NCBI GenBank assembly: GCA_950295325.1
Contig: OX485809.1
Coordinates: 5,146,001 to 5,210,000, forward strand
Source: Polytrichum commune
Lineage: Eukaryota > Streptophyta > Polytrichopsida > Polytrichales > Polytrichaceae
Length of the DNA: 64,000 nucleotides
Direction of reading: 5' to 3'
The notes under the pieces were generated by a model. That model made no database searches. It worked only from the letters and a program-made list of their open reading frames with translations, and was not told the origin of the DNA. The translations under genes were made by a program, and so were the position numbers. This document shows positions 50,779 through 61,797 of this stretch, piece by piece (positions within the stretch are counted from its first letter, which is position 1; each line of letters begins with the position of its first letter).

Positions 50779-52140
50779 CTGAACAAAGCATATAATACAC
50801 AATGTTACATGCCATACAATTCATGAACCTTACATGCCCTAACCTAAACCCTACATGCTAACTATCTTGGGACAGTAGTTATAGGGTGCAAGTCGGGTCG
50901 ATTGGAGTGCTTGTTGGCCATCATAAGTGACTCCCTGACTGGATCGTTATGCGGGACCGGCTGTTGCCCAAATCTATGTGTGATCACAAAATCGCGTACG
51001 TCGCTCATTGTCGAATTGAACATACGTTGGAAGTAGGGGAGAAGAACTGCTCTCATATCCACAGTTGCCTGTTTGTTGGTGGTGAAGGAATCGGGAAACA
51101 ATACATTCCCGGGAGGATTACAAGCACCTTTGTAGGGGCTGTCATCCACAAGAACAGTGTTCTCAATAGTGGCAGTAACACGTCCGGAATCAAGAGATAC
51201 AGGCGGCCACCAAAATGTTTTGTTTAAACTCTTGAAGAACAATACTAATTCTGGCTTTAGGGGGTTCCTGATCTGATTGTCCCAGATGTCTTTGAATGTG
51301 ATGCAATCCTCCTGGCCAAGAACTATTGCAGGTTTTGACATCCCATTGAATAGAAACTCCACCACGAGGTCCACAGTGGACTTTTTCATAGATGACCATA
51401 TGCAAACATAGAACATTTGGGTCATTCTCTTCCAAAACTGCTTGTAACCCAGTCTAGGTAGGACAGCTTTGGGACCGACAATCGCCGGACCCTTGTCTGG
51501 CGCACGATCTTGCACCATCCATGTGGGTAAAGCGGAACGGCCGCGAGGAATACAATGACAAAATATGCCATTCAAATCGAACACCAGAATGAACCTTCGG
51601 TCGGGTACAGCAGCTAGTGCCTGGCGACAGGAATCCACTGTCAACTTCTCCTGCTTTACTCGAATTACATATAATGTTGCAACTAATGAAAATTGTGGAA
51701 CTTCATATATTCAAAAACTTACATTCATATATGCAATAGGTGCATATATTGATATGGGGGTTTATAATGAATTAAATATTAAAAGTTATTATGAACTGGG
51801 AAACCAATACCTCGAAAGTTATGGGATTGAATTCCCAGCGATCCGATGGTCCTAATGAAGGGTCTTGAGGGTCCCTAGAAATAAGTCTTTTAGCACACGC
51901 TATTCCCATCTCCCTCGTGAAAACTTGAGAGATGTTCCTATCGTACGTTGGGTAGTTGTCAGCGTAAACAAAAAGTTTATCATAAACAACGTGTGGGTTG
52001 AAGGGCGCATCCACAGTCGTTTGCGCACTTTGTCCACCCTGAACCCAAAACTACGCGGAGATGAATGTTTGGGACACAAATAAACCGGGTATATTGAAAA
52101 GAAAATCCAGTGGACCAAGTGAAATTTTATTGAGAAGGGG

Positions 52141-52200
52141 AAACGAAGCTTACACAAACTAAGTGCCATGAGAAGGGGAAACGATGCTTACACAAACTGG
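52141..52200. repeat. Short tandem duplication at the exon 6 donor of paralogue C
   Basis: The AAACGAAGCTTACACAAACT segment is repeated about 40 bp later as AAACGATGCTTACACAAACT, which duplicates the splice donor region at 52191. The duplication could produce an alternative donor. Confidence 0.5.
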
Positions 52201-55200
52201 GAGAGCTGGCCGCACACGCAGCTCTGGGCAAGTGACCTCGGAACGGCTGGTGTGCATAGCCCGCCAAGCCTCAAATGGACGTTCGGCTATTTTTGTATTG
52301 TCAGGGGGAAAGTCGGGGAACCTGTCGTCGCGTGGCCAACGTTCCACGACTTTCTTGACATGATGTGGGCCGACAAAAGATGAAGGCTCCGTTGGATCGA
52401 CGACAGCGGGCTCCGTTGCATCAACGACAGGAGGCTCCTCACAATGTGGAGCCTCGGGTTGGCAAGGGCCTGCAGAAGAGGAAGGCTCCATTGGCTCCAC
52501 GGTAGCAGTACAGTAACAAGGTGGTGATATTGGTTGTTGCAGGCCTGCAGATGATGACCCGGGCTCTGAATGTTCGATGACAGCCTGCTTCAGAGCAAGA
52601 GGTTTGATGGCAGCAATGTGGACCGCTGTGGGCGAAGGCGACTTGACCACATCATCGTCACTACCTATGGGCAAGAGGGGTGAACGATCCCCTTTGTCCA
52701 AAGGGGTGACGACAAGCGTTGGACTTCGACATGTAGTGGCAATGGGGGCTTGCATGGGGCCAACTATAAGTGAGGTGTCCTCTTCGGCTGCACCCGTTTG
52801 CGGGACTGCTACACATGGTGATCTTGGCCGTGTGAAATCAACGATTTGCAAACCAGCCTGTGAATTGAACATGCATTGTTAATGACAGCCATTGCAGACA
52901 ATGTAATTGAATGTAAAATGTAAAACACATTTCATTGAATGTAAAATGTACATCTTCCAAGTACCCAGTACATGGTGAGTTTGGCTACAACTAAAATGTC
53001 CTAAAGGTTTTTAAGTCCAATGCTCTAGTCAGCCTTGGATTGCGATCTACAAACGGCTTCCTATTCTCCAAGTGGTTTGATTATGATGCGCGGCCTCCAA
53101 CCTGGATCAAATATCCCGGCGGAGATTCAATGACTAGCATGTTTAAAAACAATTGGAAAAGCGAGAATAGGTCAAGGATATTTACCTCATCTTCAACAGG
53201 CTGGGAATCATGGGAAGGCCCCTCCACGCATCCGGCATCTGCAGGTGAACTTTCCACTTCGTTCTTCTCGGCCGATTTCTCAGCAACCTCCGGTTGATCC
53301 ACATGAGCTGGCTCGACTTGAGGAAGGACATCTTGGGGAGGGTCAGTACCAATGGGGACAGAAACAACCTCCGCATTTGCTGGTACAGGGGCCGGAGTAG
53401 GAATTGGCGTGGGCACGGCTTGAGAGGGTGGCATGGCCTGGGCCATGGCATCCTTGAACAGGCTCGTTAGTAAGCCTGGCAAATTTTTATTCAAAATGCC
53501 CATCATGAGAGGTTCCAAAACAGCCGTCGTAAGTGGGGGCTCCACGGGCTTACCATGGTGGCGTTTATGCCTATCCTTAGTTGAGGACCGACTTCGTGAG
53601 CGAGAGGACTTCCTATGTGGAGTGTCCATGGCACCACTAGGACCAACATCGGCAATACTGGGTCTGAGGGGACTCTGTGGAATGTCCATGGCACCACTAG
53701 GACCAACTTCGGCGGTACTGGGTCTCTGGGGACTACGTGCAGCAGGCTGTGGAGGTTGGTAGGTGTCGGGAATAGAACGAGGGGACTCCAAAACCACATC
53801 GACATCTTCGACCTCCTCTTCGACATCCTGATCCTCGTCAAGGGCATCCTGATCCTCTTCTTCGACATCCTGGTCCTCATCTTGGTGTTCCTCATCCTCC
53901 TGGTCCTCATCCTCCTGGTCCTCATCGTTAGCCGGGTCTTGGTCATCGCGGTCTTCGTCATCGAAGTCAAGTTGCTTCGCTCGCAGCGGCGAAGCACCGA
54001 GATCGCAGGCAGTCGACATATGCTCTTCCAACGGAGTCAAACCGCCAGTGGCATCATCGTCCGAGTGCTGGGACGTGTGGGGGGATTCGCCATGGCTCTC
54101 GACGTCGGTATCCCGTTCACTTGGAGGCTCCACAGACTCATCATCTTCATCGTCAGGAAGATCTTCCACATCGGAGGGGTTTCGGTCAATGTCCATGGCC
54201 TCGATCGGTTCGCGATCTTCGACATCCTCCTGTGTAGCAACCATACAATGTCAACAACTATCTCATATAAAGGGGGAGTGAGAAAATGATGATTTTCATA
54301 AATACAAGTAATTCATTAGCAATACTTACCAAAAGCAAGGGTGGATCTGGGTTGAGGTCAGGGTGAATGTGGCCATCGTGGGCTTGGTACTCATCTTCAT
54401 CTTCGGCTTGTTCAGCAAAATCCTTCAGCTTAAGTACGCGAACACGTTGAATCAACGCGTCCAGAATATGCAAGAATGCCGAATCCATGTAGGAAAAGAC
54501 GTTGTAATCGTGCATCTGGAAAATCAATGAGGTTAGAAAAATGGAAGAGGGAAGAGGTGAAAGGGAACGAATTGAGATAGTTCAGATAGGTGGAACTCAC
54601 CAACGCTGCAGCAACTGGTTTCAAGCCCCCAAATAGATTGAGAACCATGCCTCCGGCGGAGCCCATGTACTCCAAGAACTTAATATAGACCTCCATTCTG
54701 AGCTCCCCTCGATTCACTTCATATGTCAACTCAGACCAATCCTTGGGTTTTACTTTGTATCGGCGCGAATCCGGGGCTAGCATTGGACATGCAATTACCT
54801 TCCACTTGGGAAATTAATCTGGGACAATGAGGTGGTCGATGTAGAGGGCAGGGGTTTGCCTCTTTCCATCTATTTATTTGGGGTCGGCTAATTCCTCTGC
54901 AGAACAAGGGAAATAGAACGACGGGACGATCACAAACGTATTGGGATGTCTGCGCATAAGCGACGACATGAATACGAGCGAGGCATCGTGGCTACGCAAG
55001 TCGGAGACAATCATCCAAGCTGGAACAGATTTCACCCCTGGTGTCCATTCCGGAGAGCACAAGTATTTAACCAAGGACTCCACAACTTCAGGAGGGATTG
55101 GTTCATCTACACATCCAGGGATGAACCTGAAGTCCAGAAACCCCGCGGCAATGATGCTTCCCTCAATCCACTCAACATCACTGGAATCTTGCTTGGGAAT

Positions 55201-56043
55201 CACCAATCGTTTATTAATGGCATTATGCGACACCCACCGCGTGATCATTTGCCCTGTGCATTCGTTGAAATCTGTTTGCAGCCAGTCGCGAAGCAATCGG
55301 TCTAATGCCGGCTGTACCGGCAAGGACTTATTGTTAGTTGCATTTTTCTTGTTCAGCCAATCTGAAGTCGCAACCTGGTAGAGCTTTATCCATTTCGGCT
55401 TTGTAATTTCATGCTCCCGTTTGAATTTTGTCCATACGTCGCGATCGAGGAACCCATGCCCCTCATCATCCTTCTTCCACAAGCCAACTTTATTGGGATC
55501 CCGCCTATCCAACTCCTGCAGCAAGATATTCTTCCACTTGCGGAAATTGCACCATGACTTCAGTGTCACGACTTTGCTGTTCTTGCAAGTCCTGAGAGTG
55601 ACACTAGGAACGCCGTCCTCTCCCCTCCCTTCTAGAAGCCGTCTCGCTGCTAGGTGAAAGTCAGGTTTTGTGAGTCCTGACATGTTCTTGAACGTCTCCC
55701 TTGTAAGGGGTTTAGTCACGAAAGGTTTCTCCTCGAAGGGTGTTCCTGCCTTGGACTTCTCGTGGCGAGCTCGCAATTTTTGCTGAGCCTCCACATGATC
55801 TTCCAGGTATGTGCGTCCTGGCTTGTCCGGGTTGATAAATAAACCCTTCTCGTGTGACACGAACATTTTTTTCTACAATCTTGATGTTTCCTCAGGGGCC
55901 ATAATTAACGTGAGTTCCGCTTTAAGATCGTTATGCGTGATCCCTCTTGCGATTGCGGTGAATGATGCCTCCATGCTGGTAGTGAAGTTCTGCACATCAC
56001 GGATACAGGAGTGAGATTCATGATGAACACAATGTGAAGGCTC

Positions 56044-56073
56044 ACCACTTTCACTCGATCGAGTGAAAGTGGT
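56044..56073. repeat. C palindrome in intron 1 of paralogue C
   Basis: A perfect 30-bp palindrome with half-site ACCACTTTCACTCGA, inside intron 56134-55990. B has its own palindrome in the homologous intron. Confidence 0.92.
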
Positions 56074-57621
56074 GTGAGGCCATGGTCACCACTTGAGGGA
56101 GCAGATGAATTAAGGGGAGCAGAGAGTAACATACCTTCCAAGCCAATGCTTTCTCAGGGTCATGTGTGGCCTCAGAGGCGTTCGTACGTTGCTTTTCGGG
56201 CTTGTTCAACTTCACCCATACCCTGCGACAATACAGAATTTGTGTAGTCCATGTTGGTGTGAACTTGTTGAACGAGTTCGAATTGTTCAATGTATATGAA
56301 AGCCTGACGGTCATGCTGGGGTCCTCTGTCCACACAATTGTGCAGGGTCACACCTTCAACTTTTCCTTGAGCTTAGGATCCGTATCTCTATGAGCAATTA
56401 TTTCCGTAGATGCGGCTACAGTATGTTGCCCATTGATTATGGCGAATTGCATGTTCTTGATGTCATCCCATGTCATCCTTTCTCGCCATGTCTCACATTT
56501 CTTAAACTTCGGCATCAAACACAGATTGTGCTGAGGCCATGTAGGTGGGGTTTGGATGAGGTAGTTCTTCATGAGGTTCACCCCACTTGGATCCAGCGGC
56601 CGCGTAACCTGATAAGCTTTTGCGCCCTTCATTTGCTTGATGGGTACACGGAATATCAATTCTACGCCGAATGGATAAATGTGCCCAAAAAATTGCAAAA
56701 ACTTCTTCCTATCCAGAGCAGCTTCCTCAAGGCTGGGTTGTTGACCTTGCGATATAACTCGACCCTTCTCCGCTTGAGTCAAGACCAGTGGGGTGTCCTC
56801 ATGCATAACATCGTCTTGCTTCATTTTCTTTTGTTTTGGTTTCTTCTCGGGTGACAATGCCCTCTTTTCTTTCTTTTTCCTTCCACTCCCGGCATCCCCA
56901 GCATCCCTCTCCGTGTTCTGAGTATCTGGTGCAACGTGGGGCTCCACCTCGTGAGGCTTCTCTCTCTCCGTCTCCTTTGATGCAGTTCGCTCTTCAGTTT
57001 GTTTCCCCTTCTTTGCCTTCAATTTTTGTCCAATAGAGCTGCCACCTTCGTCGGCCTTGGACTTCAATATACCCTTGGCTTGCTTATTCTTTTGCTGCCT
57101 TGATTCTTCACGTGTAGCTGCCTCTCTACTGTTGATGTCTTCCAATGTCTCCAACACAAAGTTTATGGCTCTTTTGGTTATTCCAGATGACATCATCTTC
57201 TCTATCTCTTCCTTCTCCTTTGAAGGGAGTGAGGCTACGGACTCATAAAATGGCACCAAGAGAAATGTATGCTTCTTGCAATCTATAGATAAAATTCTCT
57301 CTTCCACCCCCTCCATAACCGAAACCTCTAGCCTATCCCTCGCTCCCACATGAGCGATGGTAATTGGATTTCCAGGGTTCGGAATCCAACTATTGTTTAC
57401 CTTGTACGTGAATATAAGGTCGTACCCTAAAGATTGGTTTTTCTTGTTAATAGCCAGTGACCACTTCTGCAAATGGGAGTCCCTAATTACCCATTGAGGA
57501 CCATTTGGCCCTGCTTGTCTGGATCCAACTAGATCTGTCCATAAAACAACTTTGTCCATTCTTCCTGCAAAGTCCCCCAATAAGTTAGGAAACCACATAA
57601 CTCCACAATCCATCCAGCCAG

Positions 57622-58453
57622 CACTTTCACTCGATCGAGTGAAAGTGGGGCTTGGCCATCAAGCAAGCCAGACAGCCATCTACTGGCCACTTTCACTCGA
57701 TCGAGTGAAAGTGGGGCTTGGCCATCAAGCAAGCCAGACAGCCATCTCCAGCCAGCATTTTCACTCGATCGAGTGAAAGTGGGGCTTGGCCATCAAGCAA
57801 GCCAGACAGCCATCTCCAGCCAGCATTTTCACTCGATCGAGTGAAAGTGGGGCTTGGCCATCAAGCAAGCCAGACAGCCATCTCCAGCCAGCACTTTCAC
57901 TCGATCGAGTGAAAGTGGGGCTTGGCCATCAAGCAAGCCAGACAGCCATCTCCAGCCAGCACTTTCACTCGATCGAGTGAAAGTGGGGCTTGGCCATCAA
58001 GCAAGCCATACAGCCATCTCCAGCCAGCACTTTCACTCGATCGAGTGAAAGTGGGGCTTGGCCATCAAGCAAGCCAGACAGCCATCTACTGGCCACTTTC
58101 ACTCAATCGAGTGAAAGTGGGGCTTGGCCATCAAGCAAGCCAGACAGCCATCTCCAGCCAGCACTTTCACTCGATCGAGTGAAAGTGGGGCTTGGCCATC
58201 AAGCAAGCCAGACAGCCATCTCCAGCCAGCACTTTCACTCGATCGAGTGAAAGTGGGGCTTGGCCATCAAGCAAGCCAGCCAGCCATCTACTGGCCACTT
58301 TCACTCGATCGAGTGAAAGTGTGGCTTGGCCATCAAGCAAGCCAGCCAGCCATCTACTGGCCACTTTCACTCGATCGAGTGAAAGTGTGGCTTGGCCATC
58401 AAGCAAGCCAGCCAGCCATCTACTGGCCACTTTCACTCGATCGAGTGAAAGTG
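57622..58453. repeat. C palindrome array, 13 copies
   Basis: Thirteen 26-bp palindromes (half-site CACTTTCACTCGA) start at 57622, 57688, 57756, 57824, 57892, 57960, 58028, 58094, 58162, 58230, 58296, 58362 and 58428, with a 66-68-bp period. Those at 57756, 57824 and 58094 carry one mismatch. The spacer is a conserved GGCTTGGCCATCAAGCAAGC unit. The array sits between a candidate leader exon (58806-58614) and the first coding exon of paralogue C. ORFs here translate the repeat. Confidence 0.95.
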
Positions 58454-58613
58454 TGGCTTGTCTTGAAACCATGTTGGTTGTCCGTACAGTTCCAGGTGTG
58501 AACATGGATATTTCCAGCCTCAATGTAAAGAAACACTTCGACCATAAGCAATGCATGTAAGATTATGAATGTTTGGTATATTTCTTGACATTTAATGCAA
58601 GCTATGAAATTAC

Positions 58614-58806
58614 CTGATTTGTGTGAACAATCTGGTTGTGGATTTGCAACTCAGGCTCCAATTGCACGAACTCCGCGTTGGTGTCTACTGTTAGATAGTT
58701 ATAATCAACAATTAGAGCACTGCTGGATAATTTACATGTGATTTGTGAGGTGTCTACATAAATGAAGATGGATGCAATTTCATATTCGGGGAAGGGTTTG
58801 GCCAAT
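58614..58806 (-). other. Candidate leader exon of paralogue C
   Basis: It is bounded by ATATTCAG before 58806 and GTAATT after 58614. The frame (AKPFPEYEIASIF...) is open through 64 codons with good amino acid composition but no ATG. Its phase does not match the next exon directly, so either another exon lies between or this is untranslated. Confidence 0.35.
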
Positions 58807-59320
58807 CTGAATATCTTGTGCCTCTGGATTTAGGGGCCTGGAGTGAAAAAAACGAACCGGATTGTTTATGGATCAGGTTGGAAAGACCTCAAAAAGTGAA
58901 CAACGTGCTTATTCTGAAAATTCAATATGCCGAGATCCTTGAGAAGAAGTTTAGGATGCTGTGTGTGAAGATTGCAGGTGCATAACAAACAATGAATGTA
59001 GAACACAAAAGTTGAGTAGGTTCGAGGCTCCAGGCGCATTCAGTGATGAATAGACATCACTGAATAGTTGATCAATGAATAGTTGAGCATGTCCATAGAA
59101 ATTTGACTAATATATTTGAACAAACAAATAGAGAATGACAAACATCAAGCAAAATGCATACACACTGAAATGAATAAAAACAGCATGCTCTTTGTGAACA
59201 TACCAGGTGGCTCCCAGGTGAGGAGGGCAGTTTAGGAAGATTGAGAATGTTGAGGGACCAGCGAAAAGGGAGATGATGCAGAAAGTTTGTGGAAAAGGGA
59301 AGATTCAGATTCTTGGGCAA

Positions 59321-59609
59321 TGTGCATACTAGAGGCAGAGCTCAACCAGATCTTAGTAAAGCCAGTTGCATACTAGAGGAGGAGATCAACCACATTTGAG
59401 TGAAGCAAGGTGCATGCCAGAATTGAATGAAGCAATGTGCATACTAGAGCAAGAGATAAACCAGATTTGAAGCTATCAATGTGCATACTAGAGCAAGAGA
59501 TAAACCAAGTTTGAAGCTATCAATATGCAGACTAGAGCAAGAGATAAACCAAGTTTGAAACTATCAATGTGCATACTAGAGCAAGAGATGAAGAAGCAAG
59601 GTGCATAGA
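59321..59609. repeat. ~44-48-bp tandem repeat
   Basis: About seven diverged copies of a unit containing GTGCATACTAGAGCAAGAGA and ending near GAAGCTATCAAT. Non-coding. Confidence 0.8.
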
Positions 59610-59991
59610 CAAAGCCAGTAGCAGAATGTTGGGGAGCCAGGGGCGAGGAGGGAGGAGAAAGGAGGAGAAAACAATCTGAAAGGCATGGGCGGGGGAGGTC
59701 ATTCTGGACACTGCTTGGGAACGGCCACGTCCCTTCGCGATCTCCCGATGGTCAGGATTCCGCCGTCAAAGATGGACGGTCCAGATCCGAGACACCTTCC
59801 CATGAAGTAGGTACTTGTGAGTAGGTTAGGGTGGTGTAGTCTCACCCGTTCTCATTAAGGAGGGTGTGGGTTAATAGGTAGAGTACTTCCTACTAATTGT
59901 AGAGGGTACTGATTGCAGTGTATGTTGTTAGTTGGTGATTTATGATTCCATTACCATACCAAATGGTCTTTCATCCAAATTTCATAATTCC

Positions 59992-60355
59992 AAGACACTG
60001 GTTCTTCAATTTAGGCAATTTAAAAGAGATTGGACTATGTATTGAAACATTGATAACTACTCTACTCAAAAAAGTTACCACAATTGAAAGGACCTATATA
60101 CGCAGCTCAAAAATCGACGAACATACACTTTCGATAACCATATATATACGTTATATATATTACACATTTATAGTATATATAACTTGCCGTTATATAACTT
60201 GCAAGTTTTATAGACTTATAATGTATATATACTATAATAATAACTGATATATATGAGACCTATATGTATAAGGCAAGTTATATATACATATATATAATAA
60301 TATATGTATATATAATAATATACTTATATATAATAAATTGAAGAACCAGTGTCTT
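59992..60355. repeat. Perfect 22-bp inverted repeats flanking an AT-rich segment
   Basis: AAGACACTGGTTCTTCAATT (plus TA) at 59992-60013 is exactly complementary to 60334-60355. The 320-bp interior is AT-rich with TATATA tracts. It could be a MITE remnant or a hairpin-forming transcript; no ORF is convincing. Confidence 0.7.
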
Positions 60356-60600
60356 ACATACATATATGTATATAATAATATATGTATGTAATATGTATGT
60401 ATATATAATAATATACAATTATACTTAATATACTTCAGATACTTCAGATACTTATAATTATACTTATAATTATACTTAATATACTTCATAATATACTTAT
60501 AATTATACTTATAATTATACTTATAATTATACTTAATATACTTCATAATATACTTATAATTATACTTAATATACTTAATATACTTAGAAATTTTATTAAT
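60130..60600. repeat. AT-rich low-complexity tract
   Basis: Runs of TATATA, then repeated TATACTTATAAT and TTAATATACTTCA motifs. ORFs rich in Tyr, Lys and Asn on the minus strand are translations of this tract. Confidence 0.8.
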
Positions 60601-61623
60601 TATACTAAAATAAATTTAAAAATCCACATTAGGACATTGAGAGTAGCACATTCAATTTAAATTGGGATACTTTGGATGACAATCATGCGTTTTAGTATGT
60701 AAGGGGAAGATATTATTAATATTTTGGAATGCAAAAGGAAGATATATATGCAACTCATAAATTATACATATACACATACATACATACATATACATGTATG
60801 TATATGTATATTTTTATGACTCAGAGTGGATTACGTGCTTAAAAGTTTTTAATGATACTAGTTTGCATAGTCAAATGCGATTGAATTACTCAATCTATCT
60901 ATGTGCACTAGAACTACACTGTTTATGATGTTAAATTAGTGTCAAGTGCACAATTTACGAAGGGCCTAAACTAGATGCCTAGGGGTCTCAAAGTGTCAAG
61001 TTTACTAATTGCCCAATGGCATATGATACAATTCATCAACATAAGTAACATCTTTAAGCAAAAAAATTAAATAAAAAATCCACATTATGACATTCAGAGT
61101 AGCACATTCCAATACTCTAGATGACAATCTTGCGTTTTAGTGTGTTCAATTTAGATTATATTAAAAATTTAGAATGCAAAAGGAAGATATTCTCAAAAGG
61201 CATACTAATGGCAAGTGTCATACTAGGCATACTAATGGCAAGTGTCATACTAGGCATACAGTCTAATGAACTTGTAGACCATTGTGTAACATAGGCATGC
61301 ACCTCATGACATTGTATGTGACACTACATTCCACACTAGATTGTGTAGTGGTCGGTTCTCTCTATTGATTGCTCTTCAGACGCTTAATAAACATTTCTAG
61401 GATTTCATTTCAAATAGTGACATTACATAAACCAATTCAAAAATGGATGTTGCATAAAATTAGACATGATAGTTAGGTGCTTTGTTCAAGTACTGTAACT
61501 TTTGATGAAAGTTTACCGTTGCCACCTGGTCCAATTAATAATAATGATCCCACATAAGCTAGGCATACCCAAAACTAGGCCAAGGATGCATCAGGGTTCG
61601 GGAGACTTTGGAGCTCAACCAGC
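60601..61623. other. Non-coding region
   Basis: Nothing recognised apart from two similar blocks with ACATTCAGAGTAGCACATTC-like sequence (near 60637 and 61090) and a duplicated GGCATACTAATGGCAAGTGT at about 61199-61250. Confidence 0.5.
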
Positions 61624-61797
61624 TCAAATCCGCCCCTTCACAACTTCTACCGGTTTCTTCAGGATTTGACCGGTTGCAAACTTGTTGCCATTGATTTGGA
61701 CCGGCGGTGAACCCATCTTTTTTTTCAAGTGCCGGTTAATTTCTTCTTCATTGTAATGACGACCAGCCAAGAACTTGGGTATTGATAAGTAAGCCAT
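61624..61797 (-). CDS. Small hypothetical ORF, 57 aa
   Basis: ATG 61797 to TGA 61624-61626. The frame begins MAYLSIPKFLAGRHY, is balanced in composition and basic (GQILKKPVEVVKGRI at the end), unlike the AT-biased chance ORFs nearby. The surroundings (61.64-62.07 kb) are rich in the tetranucleotide-like motif CCGGTT on both strands. No family recognised; it may be one exon of a larger gene or a transposon remnant. Confidence 0.35.
   Translation of the reverse strand: MAYLSIPKFLAGRHYNEEEINRHLKKKMGSPPVQINGNKFATGQILKKPVEVVKGRI

Larger units (their letters stand above)
50862..57559 (-). pseudogene. ParB/DGQHR - methyltransferase-like - HAD fusion, paralogue C (multiple stops)
   Basis: Exons 57559-56135, 55989-54601, 54515-54330, 54229-53186, 52857-52192, 52038-51811 and 51650-50862 all join in phase 0 and would give about 1908 codons. 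ATG 57559 follows the acceptor TTTGCAG at 57565. Order: a variable charged N-terminus with Lys-rich linker; MQFAIINGQHTVAAS (ParB/DGQHR-like, near residue 376); a region ending ELRMEVYIKF then GGMVLNLFGGLKPVAAAL (methyltransferase-like); a very acidic Asp/Glu linker; and a HAD domain with FDLNGIFC, CIWSSM and VLVDDSP. In-frame stops occur at 56350-56348 (TGA), 55875-55873 (TAG), 54876-54874 (TAA) and 54816-54814 (TAA). The first two fall where B has Trp. The surrounding frame is well kept, so inactivation looks recent. A possible leader exon is 58806-58614. Confidence 0.72.

Noticed and set aside
53433-54289. Plus-strand ORFs of 109 and 224 codons opposite the acidic linker of C
   Set aside because: They are antisense shadows of the Asp/Glu-rich exon, giving Ile/Leu/Val-rich nonsense.
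56348-56350. TGA in paralogue C as a recoded or selenocysteine codon
   Set aside because: Plants do not use selenocysteine, B has Trp here, and three further TAG/TAA stops follow in the same gene.
57529-58560. Overlapping ORFs on both strands with LSLDRVKV repeats
   Set aside because: They translate the C palindrome array; the palindrome encodes the same residues in both directions.
60232-60546. Tyr/Lys/Asn-rich minus-strand ORF
   Set aside because: Translation of the TATACTTATAAT low-complexity tract.
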